Assembly (NCBI RefSeq): GCF_018687715.1
Contig: NC_056755.1
Coordinates: forward strand, 23,881,001-23,945,000
Origin: Carya illinoinensis
Taxonomy: Eukaryota > Streptophyta > Magnoliopsida > Fagales > Juglandaceae
DNA length: 64,000 nt
Reading direction: 5' to 3'
Shown: piece after piece, positions 23,247 to 35,850 of the stretch
Position numbering within the stretch: the first letter of the stretch is position 1
How the letters are laid out: every line of letters starts with the position of its first letter
Position numbers and translations under genes: made by a program
The notes under the pieces: model-generated
What the model was told of the DNA's origin: nothing
The model's input: the letters and a program-made list of their open reading frames with translations, nothing else
Database searches by the model: none

Positions 23247-25133
23247 TGGGACTACCATAGTAAGATTCCTTAAAATCTCAGTAAGTTAACAACCAACATG
23301 CACAGAGATAAATTATACATGAAAAATGATAAATTTGACATGAATACGTGTAGAGAAATCTATACTATTCTCCCATTCAGTTTTGTCAAAAATATTTTGA
23401 GTCATAAGGGAAAAAAAATCATTTTTGATGCACATTTTATTACAGAGAATATTTTTCAATTCAACTTTCAAAAAACATAACATTTCATCATCATTAAGGC
23501 ATCATTGACATTAACCTTAACTTTAACATCATAACGTTTGGTGTTATCACAATTCCCCACATGCATTGTGTGTAACTACTGGTGACCATGATATAACTCA
23601 TGTTGAAACTATGTTGTCTGTAGACTCATTCTCAATGTATTGGTAATATAACATTTCATCATAACATATGCACCTACTAACGTTAAGTGCCATAAAATTT
23701 GACTTTGTTCCAGTATTCTTTAATCCATTTGGAATTTGTTGATTGTTATTCGTCAACCTAGGGGTTACCACTTCATTTTTACTCTTTTCCTTGGATACTT
23801 CCCCATCCTAGTCTTTGGGGTCATGACAAAATTTCTTTTCATGCAATGTAAAAATATTATTTATGACAAGCATTTGGAAATTATAATTCACGTGAAAGTG
23901 ACAATTTTTTATGACATGTCATGTAAGCAAGTAGTCAAGTACTCAGTGTATCATATAACATGATGTTTTATGCTCAAAATGACATATATAACATGAATGT
24001 GGAATTTATCAATAAATCATAAATAAGTTATTAAAGCGTAAGTTAAAGGCTAACTTACAAACTGTCCAAAGTTAGAGAATCGATGCGGCTATAATCAAAG
24101 TTATTCTAAGTTAGGATTTTGAACCACTAAGGAAGATGCTCATAACCAAAGGGTTCAAAAATTCAGTATTTAAAAACTACCCCTATACTTAGCAAAATTT
24201 CCACTATGGCTCTAAATTTAACTCTTTTCCATTTGGGCCCCAAAATTCACCAAATTCCACAAACCCCATATTTCCTATATTCTAAAATAATCTATGCCAT
24301 ACTTGTTCTAAGAATCTAAATACAACTATGCCAACTACACCCAACCCGTGGCATGCATCACTTAACGCCTAAATGTAATTTCAAGTTTAAAACTTCTATG
24401 GATGCATGTGTGCTCACTTTTCATATATGGAAACCATGGATATATAAACTTAGGCTCAGGTCATACAAGTTCATCCCAACACTTAAACATGGCTTAAGAT
24501 CAAAATACTACTAAATCATCCATTAAGCATGCATGATGTTTGAAAACCTAACCAAACCATGTATTTTCATTCTTATCCCAATCACAAGGCTTTCCTAAAT
24601 ACTCATTATTCAAGCCCACACAAATTAATCAAAACTTCATGAATTAAACTTAAATCAAGCAAAAATTGAAACATGCTTGATGATCAACACAAGATATGAA
24701 TTTATAACCTACCATGGCATGCTTTCAACCTCAAATTTAACCTTCAAAAATTATTACAAGACATTAGTGAATAATATAAAATCATATCAAGACATGCCTT
24801 GACTAAAAATTCAACTCAATGCAATTTATGCATTCAACACTTCCCAATTAACCAGATTTGTACTTAGCATGGTAATTCTCAATTAAACATAATTAAAATT
24901 CATTCCTACGCCATAAATTAAAACATATCATGCTATGATAATGCTAAAAAAAGGTTAGGGCAAGGTTACTTACAAAATTCATGCCCTTTTGAGCTCCCAA
25001 TACACCCTCTCTTCAAAAACTCTCACAACTCACTCGGTTTCACTCTTTTGCACACTAAGAGGACAAAGACTATTCAAGAACTCAAGCAAAGGCTTGGACG
25101 AGTGATGTGAGGAAGCAAGAGTGTTAACAAGGT

Positions 25134-25143
25134 ACTTATAGGG
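25134..25143 (-). promoter_or_regulatory. TATA box of LTR-F
   Basis: CCCTATAAGT on the minus strand, about 670 bases from the presumed LTR start, with a CT-rich leader after it. Confidence 0.45.
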
Positions 25144-26114
25144 ATTCATGTAGGGTGGGGGACGTTGGCTTGGATGAAGAAGGGGCTTGGGATTGGTTGA
25201 GGTGGGCGGTGGAGTGTGGAGGTGCAAGTTTCAGCTTGTGTAATCACTTGTGCAGGTGAATAGTATTCAAACTCTTCATCATTGTTACATTTCAGGTACT
25301 GCCTTGTGTTATGTGGCTGTAGGTGCTGCCATGGTGCAGAAAATAAAAACAAAAAATACAAAGTGTGCAATTGAGTTCATGCTACATTGTTGTCGGGTAG
25401 GGGTCTTCAAAACTATCCATCCTTTATCATCTTCTTGTCCTATCTCCATGGCTGTGTTGTGCAGGTATGATGAGAATTTTTTATGACCACTTTTAGGTGA
25501 ATAAAGGTAGAGGGATTGGCTGCCAAGTGATCAAGTGTGCAGCCCATAGGAGATGAAATGTGGTGGTTGTCAAGTGGCTGGAACCTTGTGCCAATGCAAA
25601 TTGGTTTTTGGCATTTCTATGGGGAAAGCTTGGTCAGCTAACTCTATTTGAGGGACCTCTTAGGGATTGGAGGGAAGGGATGGTGGCGTGTGGAGTGGTT
25701 CAATGAAGAGTAGAAAAATCCAAGAACACTCCAAGGTCCTCAATTTGGTTTCAACTAAGTTTCGTAAGGATATGGTTGAGTTTTAAGCTTAATTTCTTGA
25801 TGTCATTGTGATGACCAAGACGTAGCTAAGCCTTTTAGCTTATTATATTATAGGTGGGTGCATGGTGGGTGCATGGCTTTTTTACCATGCAAGATGGTAT
25901 AACCCATTTGGAAACTTAGGTCTGATGCACTAGGCATCTAAGGCCACAAGGGAGGCCCACATGCCTATACAAGTTTTGGCCTCTTGAGAAGAATTAGGGT
26001 TTTGAAACCCTTTGAAATTAGGGCACATGCCCAACTTAATTTCTTTGATGCCACATGCCATCTATTGAGACCCACACTAGGACTTGATGAATCTAGATGC
26101 GAATTAAGGGAAGG

Positions 26115-27867
26115 TGTGACGCCCCCAAATCCCCAGGCCCGGCACGGGGAAATCGAGACATCCGGATGATGACATCACGGGTCACCACCCTATCGACGAG
26201 TGCCAAGTGTGTGCATAAGCAACGAATGCGCACGAGAAACACGCAGCAAATAGCAAAGTCAATAACTAAGTACCAGAATTTTTCTTAATTTAATACAAAG
26301 CTGTTTAAAACATACATAATAAAATATTACAAAGCACAAATATAGTTTTAAACCAAACAACAAAGCTTAAATTTTAACTCAGAACTCCAGCGGAGCCGCA
26401 TCCTCGGGCTCAGCCTCCTCCTCTTCCTCGAACCCTGCACCAAAATCTACGAAATCAAAAATGGTGCCGCAGGTAAGTAAAATCCAAACATCACTAGATA
26501 AAAACATATAAAACTCAAACAATATGCATGAAAGAAAAACCAATGCACACGTCCCGTAAAACCATTTTTTTTTTCCACGCACGCCAAAAACCCATTTGAC
26601 CCAAAAACATATCGCTTAAAACCAAGCCTCACCATTATGCTAGATAATGGCCCAAACCACCATTTTCCCAGAAAATGGATCAAAAGCCTCAAAACCAAAC
26701 TTCACCATTTTCCCAGAAAATGGCCCACATCCGAAAACCATAAAAACGATCCAATTATGCATGCACCATGATCTCCCCTAGGGATCATCCGCACACCCTA
26801 GCTCTGTGCCACACCGTAGGTAACGACTACGCATGTGACACCTAAATGAGTGATGCCCAAACTCGCACCCAGCACGTACCAGGCCAGGCCATCCTCTAGT
26901 CCCCACCACTCTAGGGACCACGGAGTCAACACGACAGCATTACCGTATCGTGCGATCTGGTCGTCGCCCTATGACAATCCAGGAGACGTCACTCAGAATT
27001 ATCCACTCCCGAGTGACCAGATGAGCTCCACCAAGATAATAACCCATCCCGGCTTGGGCTTGTGAGACACACGCACTAGAAAACCATTTACGCCAACAAA
27101 ACATGGTTTTCTCACTTAAAATAAAATGCACATGTATGCAATATGTAACGCACACCTCATAGCTCAAATAATCAAGCAATCACAAACAACCAAAACCAAG
27201 CACTCCGTCCTCAATCCATCCGACCCCCGAACTCCTCGAACTCAGTCTGGAATCAACCAACCAACAGCAAATATTTTTTGTATGAGCAAAATATATTTAA
27301 ATCTAAAAGTAGAGTTTATAAAATACTTACAGCGCTATATGGTATTTTTTGAAAGCTCGCGGCGTTGCAAACGGCGGAAAAAAAGCAACATAACAGTGAA
27401 ATTTCACTGTGGTCGTGGGTTGTAAAATGTCCACTTTTGAACGGGGATAAACCAAAGCTTAGGATTGATAGGGAATGGTCTAGGGATGTTTATGAAGCTA
27501 AGGGAAGTGGAGTTTGGCAGTGGGTGACGGCGAAAACGGTGGAGGAATGCCAAAATACCCAAATCGGAAAGCTAGCTCGTGGGGACTATTTCGGCGACGG
27601 ATTGAGACCGGAAATGGGTGGGTTAGGATGGCAAGGAGTCGGTGAAGAAGTGGTGAATAGGTGGTGGCCGGAGGTGGAGCGACGGCGGCAAATTGGAGCT
27701 AAAATCGTGCGGCTTGATGATGGTTTTCCGGCTAAACGGCGGCTCTGTTGGCGGTGAAAATTTGTGGGGTGGTTCACCGGAGGGAGGGGAAGATATTGGT
27801 GGTGGTGGTGTGCCACATGGTGGCCGGAGGCGGTGGGTCTGGGTGGTTGGAGCGTTCGGCGTGAAGG

Positions 27868-27928
<61 letters not shown>

Positions 27929-28261
27929 GCACGGGGGAGGGGGAAAACGCACGGGAAAGAAAGGGGAGGGAAAAAGAAAGAAAAAGAAAAAGAAAAAGAA
28001 AGAAAAGAGAAAAAGAGAAAATGGAAAAAGAGAAAAGAAAAGATGGAGGAAAGAAATGAGGTCCAGTCCTCACTCCGGAAACCAAAACAAATCCGCCGAA
28101 AACGAGATTAAAAACCGTAAAATGACTAAATAAATTAAACACAACATCCAATAAATTAAAAATCAATTTAAAACACAATAATTTAAAATAAATAAACCAC
28201 TATATTAATTAAATTAAAAACAACCCTTCAGTGAAAATACACGTAAAAGCGGGTCATCACA
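26115..28261 (-). mobile_element. solo LTR-B, copy 2
   Basis: 2147 bp from TGTGACGCCC to GGGTCATCACA on the plus strand, with a perfect 5-bp duplication GAAGG (26110-26114 and 28262-28266). Same family as 11870-14026 and the element at 28558, in reverse orientation. Contains (GA)n at 27872-27925 next to a long purine tract to 28045. Long open frames across this tract are low-complexity and not genes. Confidence 0.93.
27872..27925. repeat. (GA)n microsatellite in solo LTR-B
   Basis: About 27 GA units followed by 120 bases that are almost all purine. Makes the spurious long frames at 27693-28133. Confidence 0.93.
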
Positions 28262-28557
28262 GAAGGGAAGTGAGAGAAATTAGGGTTTGGACCCCACATG
28301 CCTACCCTGAAATTTCACCTACTTCTTGCCATATGTCATGTATGCAAGAAGATTTGTTTGTAGGAAAGTGCTTTTTGACACATGTCACTAGCTAAAGGAA
28401 GCATCCAGAAAAGGGGAATGATGAGTACATGGGGAAGTGATGCCTAGGGCAAGCCAAGGGACATGAAGGGCACAACAACCCTAGAGGGATTCGGTTTCAA
28501 AGAAATCCTTGGCACTTGTCATGCATGCTAGGTGAAATAATAAGAATTAAAGGAGAC

Positions 28558-30574
28558 TGTGATGACCCGTTTTTTCGTGTATTTTCACTGAATGAGTTGT
28601 TTTTAATTTATATATATTAGCTCCTTTATTTTAAATTATTGTATTTTAAATTGGTTTTATTTTATTTGATGTGGTGTTTAATTTATTTTAGTCGTTTTAT
28701 GTTTTTAAAATCACTTTTGGCGGATCAGTTTTTGGTTTCCGGAGTGAGGACTAGACCTCATTTCTTTTCCCTCATCTTTTCTTTTTCCCTTTTTTCTTTT
28801 TCTCTTTTCTTTTTCTTTCTCTTTCTCTTTTTCTTACTTTTTCTTTCTTTTTTCTTCTTCTTTTCTTTCTTCTTCCTCTCTCTCCCCGTGCACGCGCGGA
28901 CTGCTTTCTCCTCTCTCCCATCGCCGCCCGTTGACCAGCCATGACCCGCTGTCGTTTGGCCGCCATATTTGACACCACCCCTGCCGTTCGGTTCCCCTCC
29001 AGCCAGTGCACCACCCCACCGAATCCCAGCCCCATCCGAGCCGCCATTAGCCCCATATGCCCCATCTAAGCCGCACAGCCTTTTGCCTATTCCAGTGCCG
29101 TCGCTCCACCTCCGGCTACCATCTCTTCACAATTTCTTCCTCTACCTCTTGCCAACCTAACTCATCTAATTTTGGCCCCAATCCATTGCCGGAGCAGCTC
29201 CCACGAGCTCAACTCCATTCAGCCCCTTTTGGCGCTTCCACCGCCACCCACGGCCAAAGCTCACTTCCTTTAACTTCATAAACATCTCAAGGCCATTCCC
29301 TATCAATTTTGTATCTTGGTTTGTCCCCGTTCGAAAGTGGGTAATTTATTACCCACGACCACAGTGTAAAATACACTGTTACGTTGCTTTTCCACTGCCG
29401 TTTGCAACGCCGCGAGCTTTCAAAAAATACCGTATAGCGCTGTAAGTATTTTCCAAACTCTACTTTTAGATTTAAATATATTTTTCTCTTACAATAATTA
29501 TTTGACTGCTAGTTGGTTGATTCCAGACTGAGTCCGAGGAGTTCGAGGGTCAGATGGATTGAGGATAGAGTTGCTTGGTTTATTGATTTATGATTGGTTG
29601 GTTGGTTTGTGCCTTGTGGTTGCATTTACATGGTGCATGCACGTGCATTTTATTTAATTGAGAAAAATCTTGTTTTATTGGCGTAATTGGATTTTCGGGT
29701 GCGTGTGTATCACGACCCCAAGCTGGGATGAGGTATTATCTCGGTGGACCTCCTCTGGTCACTCAGGAGCGTAATATACTGAGTGGCGTCCCCTAAGTTG
29801 TCGCTGGGCGACAATGGGAGAGGGCGGGATGGTAACGCTCTCGCACCGACTCCGTGGCCCTTCGCTGACAAGGGCTAGAGGATGCTTGGCTACGAACGCG
29901 CGGGGCGTGGAACTGGGCATCGCTCGTTTAGGTGTCACACGTGTGGTCGTTACCCGCGGTGTGTCACAGGAGCCAGGGTGTGCGGATGACCCCTAGGGGA
30001 GGTCATGGTGCATTCGGATTAATTGGATATTGATTTGTGTTGGTTTTGGGCCAAATGAGACTTTTGGCAAGATTTGGAAAGTAATATGTTTTGGGGCCAA
30101 ATGGAATTTTTGGCGTGCGTGGAAAAATATGATTTTACGGGTTATGCGCATTGGCATTCTCTCATCATATTGTTTGAGTTTTAATATATTTTTATCTAGT
30201 GGTGTTTGGATCTTACTTACCTGGGGCACCATTTTTGGTACCATAGATTTTGATGCAGAGATCAAGGAGGAGGAGGAGGCTGAGCCTGAGGAGGCAGCTC
30301 CGCCGAAGTTGAGTTGGAGTTATGCTTTGTAGTTTGGTTTGAAACTATATTTGTGGGTTATAATATTTTATTATGTATGTTTTGAACGGCTTTGTATTAA
30401 ACTAAGAAAAATTCTGGTACTTAGTTATGACTTTTGTTATCCGTTGCGTCTTTCTTTTTGTACACTTGTTGCATGTACACAAACTTGGCACTCGTCGATA
30501 GGGTGGTGACCCGTGTTGTCATCATCTGGACGTCTCGATTTTTCCGTGTCCGTATGTGGGGAGGGGGCGTCACA
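28558..30574 (+). repeat. 5' LTR of the LTR-B element
   Basis: 2017 bp, TGTGATGACCCG...GGGGGCGTCACA. Contains a pyrimidine-only stretch (28762-28885) and a short purine-rich GAGGAGGAGG run near 30265. It retains about 57 bases (around 29768-29826) that are missing from the 3' LTR. Confidence 0.93.
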
Positions 30575-30575
30575 G

Positions 30576-30587
30576 GTGGTATCAGAG
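30576..30587 (+). other. primer-binding site, also the deletion junction
   Basis: TGGTATCAGAGC, matching the 3' end complement of initiator-methionine tRNA, one base inside the 5' LTR. Its last seven bases TCAGAGC also read as the integrase codons for S-E plus one base, so this site is both primer site and breakpoint. Confidence 0.85.
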
Positions 30588-31334
30588 CGCACCATTCAGA
30601 CCCTTGAAGATATGTTGCGAGCATGTGTCATGGAATTTCAAGGGAGTTGGGAAAATCACTTGCTACTCATAGAATTTGCGTACAATAATAGCTTCCATGC
30701 GACCATTCAGATGGCTCCTTATGAAGCTCTTTATGGGAGGAAGTGCAGATCGCCTTTGTATTGGGATGAAGTCGGGGAGAATAAGATAATTAGGCCCGAA
30801 ATTATTCAGGAGATGCAAAGTCAAGTTCAGATCATCAGGGATAAAATGGCGACAGCTCAAAGTCGTCAGAAAAGCTACGCTGATACCAGGAGGAGAGAGT
30901 TATCTTTTGAAGAAGGTGATTGGGTTTATCTCAAAGTCTCTCCCATGAAAGGAGTTAAGCGTTTTGGTAAAAAAAGGAAACTAGATCCGAGGTACGTCGG
31001 CCCTTTTCAAATTTTGGAGAAGGTAGGGTCCGTCACTTATAGAGTTGCTTTGCCAGAATATTTTGGGGATATTCATGATGTCTTCCATGTATCATCCTTG
31101 AAGAAGAGTTTTGGACAACAAGAGCCACGCTTTGTCGACCCAGAGCGTATTCAGTTGCAACCGGACCTTACTTATGAGATTGTTTTGTCACAGATCATGG
31201 ATTGGAAAGAGCAACAGTTGAGATCCAAGACGATACCTCTGGTAAAGGTGGCATGGGGGGATCCGTTAGCTCAAGATTTCTCTTAGGAAAGAGTGGCTGA
31301 CATAAGGGAGCAGCACCCCTACTTGTTTGAGTAA
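30579..31334 (+). pseudogene. integrase C-terminus and chromodomain, in-frame remnant
   Basis: The frame starts inside the integrase core at SERTIQTLEDML, the third catalytic glutamate region. It runs through FAYNNSFHATIQMAPYEALY, GRKCRSPLYWDEVGE, VYLKVSPMKGVKRFG, DPRYVGPFQILEKVGSVTYR and DIHDVFHVSSLKKSF. It then enters a chromodomain (DWKEQQLRSKTIPLVKVAW). A stop at 31284-31286 falls where tryptophan is expected; the same frame continues (ERVADIREQ) to a second stop at 31332-31334. An ATG at 30513 inside the LTR is in frame but incidental. The first two catalytic aspartates are gone, so it cannot integrate DNA. The frame is otherwise clean, implying recent activity of the parent. Confidence 0.9.
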
Positions 31335-31430
31335 ATGACGGTACGTTTCTTAAGCTTGGTCTCAGTGGAATTACGTGGCTTGTTTCAAGTTGGTGTTTGA
31401 TCTTGCAAATTTCAAGGACGAAATTTATTT

Positions 31431-31444
31431 TTAAGGGGGGAGGA
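31431..31444 (+). other. polypurine tract of the LTR-B element
   Basis: TTAAGGGGGGAGGA directly before TGTGATGACCCG, the start of the 3' LTR. Confidence 0.85.
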
Positions 31445-33423
31445 TGTGATGACCCGTTTTTACGTGTATTTTCACTGAAGGAGTTGTTTTTAATTTATTT
31501 ATATATTAGCTCTTTTATTTTAAATTATTGTATTTTAAATTGCTTTTATTTTATTTGATGTGGTGCTTAATTTTTTTAATCGATTTATGTTTTTAAAATC
31601 GCTTTTGGCGGATCAGTTTTTGGTTTCCGGAGTGAGGACTGGCCCTCATTTCTTTTCCCTCATCTTTTCTTTTTCCCTTTTTTCTTTTTCTCTTTTCTTT
31701 TTCTTTCTCTTTCTCTTTTTCTTTCTTTTTCTTTCTTTTTTCTTCTTTTTTTCTTTCTTCTTCCTCTTTCTCCCCGCGCACGCGCGGACTGCTCTCTCCT
31801 CTCTCCCGTCGCCGCCCGTTGACCAGCCCTGACCCACTGCCGTCCGGCCGCAGTGGTCGACACCACCCCTGCCATTCGGTTCCCCTCCGGCCGGCGCACC
31901 ACCCCACCGAATCCCAGCCCCATCCGAGCCGCCGTTAGCCCCGTACGCCCCATCTAAGCCACACGGCTTTTTGTCGATTTCGGCGTCGTCGCTCCACCTC
32001 CGGCCACCATCTCTTCACAACTTCTTCTTCTACTTCTTGCCGACCTAACCCACCTAATTTCGGCCCGGATCTGTTGCCGGAGCAGCTCCCACGAGTTCAA
32101 CTTCGTTCAGCCCCTTTTGGCATTCCACCACCACCCACGGCCAAAGCTCACTTCCTTTAGCTTTATAAACATCTCAAGGTCATTTCCTATCAATTTCGTG
32201 TCTTGGTTTGTCCCCGTTCAAAAGTGGGTAATTTATTACCCACGGCCAAAGTGTAAAATACACTGTTACGTTGCTTTTCCTCCGTCGTTTGCAACGCTGC
32301 GAGCTTTCAAAAAATATTGTATAGCACTGTAAGTATTTTCCAAACTCTACTTTTAGATTTAAATATATTTTGCTCTTACAATAATTATTTGACTGCTGGT
32401 TGGTTGATTCCGGACTGAGTCCGAAGTGTTCGGGGGTTGGATGGAATGAGGATGGAGTTGCTTGGTTTATTGATTTGTGATTGGTTGGTTGGTTTGTGCC
32501 TTGTGGTTGCATTTACATGGTGCATGCACGTGCATTTTATTTAATTGAGAAAAATCCTGTTTTATTGGCATAAATGGATTTTCGGGTGCATGTGTATCAC
32601 GACCCCAAGCCGGGATGGGGTATTATCTCGGTGGAGCTCCTCTGGTCACTCGGACGGGATGATAACACTCTCGCACCGACTCCGTGGCCCTTCGCTGGCG
32701 AGGGCTAGAGGATGCTTGGCTACGAACGCGCTAGGCGCAGAACTGGGCATCGCTCGTTTAGGTGTCACACTCGTGGTTGTTACTTGCGGTGTGTCACAGG
32801 AGCCAGGGTGTGCGGATGACCCCTAGGGGAGGTCATGGTGCATTCGGATTAATTGGATATTGGTTTGTGTTGGTTTTGGTTTTGGGCCAAATGAGACTTT
32901 TGGAGAGATTTGGAATGTAATATGTTTTGGGGCCAAATGGAATTTTTGGCGTGCGTGGAAAAATATGATTTTACGAGTTATGTGCATTGGCATTCTCTCA
33001 TGCATATTGCTTGAGTTTTAATATGCTTTTATCTAGTGGTGTTTAGATCTTATTTACCTGCGGCACCATTTTTGGTACCGTAGATTTTGATGCAGAGATC
33101 GAGGAGGAGAAGGAGGCGGCTCCTCAACCCGAGGAGGCGGCTCCGCCGGAGTTCTGAGTTGGAGTTATGCTTTGTAGTTTGGTTTGAAACTATATTTGTG
33201 GGTTGTAATATTTTATTATGTATGTTTTGAACGGCTTTGTATTAAACTAAGAAAAATTCAGGTACTTAGTTATGACTTTCATTATCCGCTACGTCTTTTT
33301 TTTTTGTACACTTGTTGCATATACATACACTTGGCACTCGTCAATAGGATGGTGACCCGTGTTGTCATCATCTGGACGTCTCGATTTTCCCGTGTCCGTA
33401 TGTGGAGATTTGGGGGCGTCACA
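31445..33423 (+). repeat. 3' LTR of the LTR-B element
   Basis: 1979 bp, same ends as the 5' LTR but with substitutions and a gap of about 57 bases after 32648. The pyrimidine-only stretch lies at 31653-31770. The two LTRs are therefore not identical, and the insertion has some age. Confidence 0.93.
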
Positions 33424-33489
33424 GAGACGACATTTGGAAGGGGCGAGATCTTGCAAAAAGGGGAAGCTTACACGCTTAAGCACTTCCCT

Positions 33490-35850
33490 TTTTACAAACC
33501 ACAGTTTTCATATATAAAAATAAATATTAGATCTAGAGACGACACTATATTCACAAACAGTAGTACAGCAAGAGATCACATCAATGATATGAAAAACAAC
33601 AGTTTAAGTCACAATCATATATTCATAATACTATAGATTACGAAAAACTATAGCAAGATTTAATATAATTGTCTCAAACTTATAAAAATTTAAAACAAAT
33701 AGAGAATTCAATTCTAGAATCTTAAACAATAAAACCTAATCTATGAATTGAAATAAATATTTTCACCAATCAATATCCACCCTAGGCTTTACCCAAGATT
33801 AGTTTTCTATGGAAGAAATCAAAAAATACAAATAAAAGAAATGGCATTTTACCTCTACAAATTTGCCCCCTTACCTACGTCTAAAAGCAACAAAATATAA
33901 AAACTACAACTCCCTCTCTCTCCACGTGTTCCCTCTTCCTTTTCCACAAGCTTGCGTGTCATTTAAAGCTAGAAGGAATTAAGCTGCTCCTTCCATTGTG
34001 ATTCCATTACTAGACTCGGTGTCCTATGCATGCCGCTCCAAATTGAAATGAAGTAAAGTTGGTCTATTTCATTCGTAAAATCAAAAAGTCAAAAGACCTC
34101 TGTTGCACCTAAAAGCACAAAGGATTGCGTGCCGCTCAAAACGAGGATCAATAGTGCAGCTCCTTCCATTCAAAATGAATTAAAAAATTAATGTGATAGA
34201 GATGCATCCATTAATTGTTGTGTGTCTTTCCCAAAAGCCCCCGTATATTTGTTCAAAAATAGATGAAAACCGAGTGACGTTCTTTGTGTGAGTCCCCCAA
34301 AAACCTAATGTTCAGCAAAAGATAAAAGCCTCCTCTACTATGGACTCTGCAATTAAACATAGAAAATGTGCTTAGAAATATCTCAAAATAAATAAAAGTT
34401 AAATTTAGGAATATAAATTAATTTCTATGATTTTTATTTACATTTTAGCATTTTAGTCTAATAATAAGGTATTTAGAGTACACTTTCGTACACTTATTAC
34501 ACCCCCAACTTACTTATTTCTATTCCCTAGTAATTTCTTTACAAAAAAGATAAAAGAGACTAAAGAAAATCAGTAAAAACAAGCCATCGATTCACACTTT
34601 TCAGATTCACATGTCAAAACAATCTAAGAAATCCAATAGCCCATCAAGATCAATCCATCTATAGCAATTCACAGAGTGTGTGTGTTCTCCAAACCATAAT
34701 CATCTTACCACTAACCTCAACACATGCAACGTCAAGAACATCTCAAGCAAAAGGTTCAACTCCATAACTCACAGACATAATAGCGTTTCGTGTAAGGGCT
34801 CTCTCTATAGAGTTGACAAGTGGTATAGATACAATCACGTAGAGATTTAGATAATTGTGAACAAGCAACAAGCAAACATTGATCTTTTGATAGGAATATT
34901 AACAAATGAGAATTCGACCATTCTTTCCATAGGCTTACTTGGGATCAAAATGGTCAAAACAAAATGTTGTAATGTGGCTTAGGTTAGGCTATTTGAAAAA
35001 AAAAAATGAAAGATAAGAGTTCAAAAACTTCCAAGTACCTATCTAAAGAATCTTATTAAACATCTCAATAAATCACATTCCTCATTTGATGTACTCTTTA
35101 GCCTTTCATATCACCAAATAATGCATCTCTTTTCTTTTCTTTTTCATTTTCTTTTTCTTTATTTTTTTAACAATTTGGTGAAAAAAGTATATGTCACCCT
35201 GGTATTCTGGTATTTCTACCCAGCCTTGGTATTTCTACCCTTGAAGCTAACTCACTTGAACAACGAGTAACTCGTGTTCTTTCCTTTTTTTCTCTTTTTT
35301 TTTTTTTTTTATTCTTCACAAAAAAAGAATTTCACATCTAGTACACACTTGGAAGTAACAAGGGTAGGAAAAATCAATGTATAGGTTATACTCCAATATG
35401 GAGAGGTATGGATAATGTAGGTGTATATGAAGAAAAAATGATATATGTGTTTCTTGGCTCAAAGTTGGCTACTAGGGGTCTATAATTCAAAGGGTTGGCT
35501 TGAAGGCTCAAACGTTAATCCTAAATTAACCTTTATTATATCCCAAGTATATCCACCATTAGACTACAAATCATATAATGATATTATCAAAAGAAGTGCC
35601 TAACTCAAAAAATCAATGAATGCTTATCACAATTTTCAGCATTTATTGGCTCTCAATCCTCTTCAAAACTCACACATAAAGACCTAAGCAAAAGAGTTCT
35701 CCAGATACATGTGTCAAACTACCATATTACCACAAAACTTGGATAAATGCATTAGAAATTATGTGAATACCTTAGCATAATGATCAAGATGAGGTTTGTT
35801 GAATTCACTGAGATGACTATATATGAGAATGAGTTTACATGTAAAAGAAT
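33490..35850 (-). mobile_element. Athila-like LTR and 3' leader remnant
   Basis: In minus sense GTTGGGGGTGTAATAAGTG (around 34508-34490) is a polypurine tract followed by an LTR start at 34501. The LTR runs left to somewhere near 33500, and non-coding leader-like sequence fills 34502-35850. No coding sequence is visible. Both outer ends are unresolved. Confidence 0.5.

Larger units (their letters stand above)
22793..25801 (-). mobile_element. 5' LTR of the minus-strand gypsy element (LTR-F)
   Basis: Plus-strand start TATGACACCTCC is a decayed form of the TGTGACGCCCC seen at other LTR ends. It shares with LTR-A the region around 23220-23290 (hairpin plus 'tctcagtaagttaac'). A minus-strand TATA motif CCCTATAAGT lies at 25134-25143, followed by a pyrimidine-rich leader. 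The far end near 25801 is not resolved, because a solo LTR-A begins at 25807. Confidence 0.65.
28558..33423 (+). mobile_element. LTR-B element, complete ends, 870-bp interior
   Basis: A structurally complete chromovirus: 5' LTR 28558-30574, primer-binding site, a short interior, polypurine tract, 3' LTR 31445-33423, and a perfect 5-bp duplication GAGAC (28553-28557 and 33424-33428). Gag, protease, RT, RNase H and most of integrase are missing. It can only have moved, if at all, with proteins from a complete relative. Confidence 0.95.

Noticed and set aside
27623..28178. Frames of 109-146 codons on both strands
   Set aside because: Made by the (GA)n repeat and purine tract of an LTR; identical artefacts occur in all LTR-B copies.
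28639..29065. 100-codon frames, repeated at 31560-31953
   Set aside because: Both are the pyrimidine tract of the two LTRs of one element, so the repetition is the LTR, not gene duplication.
29814..29996. 60-codon frame repeated at 32545-32826
   Set aside because: Conserved because both are LTRs of one element; no known protein, and indels shift it between copies.
30513..31286. 257-codon frame as a possible host gene
   Set aside because: It starts by chance inside the LTR and crosses the primer-binding site; the protein is a chromovirus integrase end.
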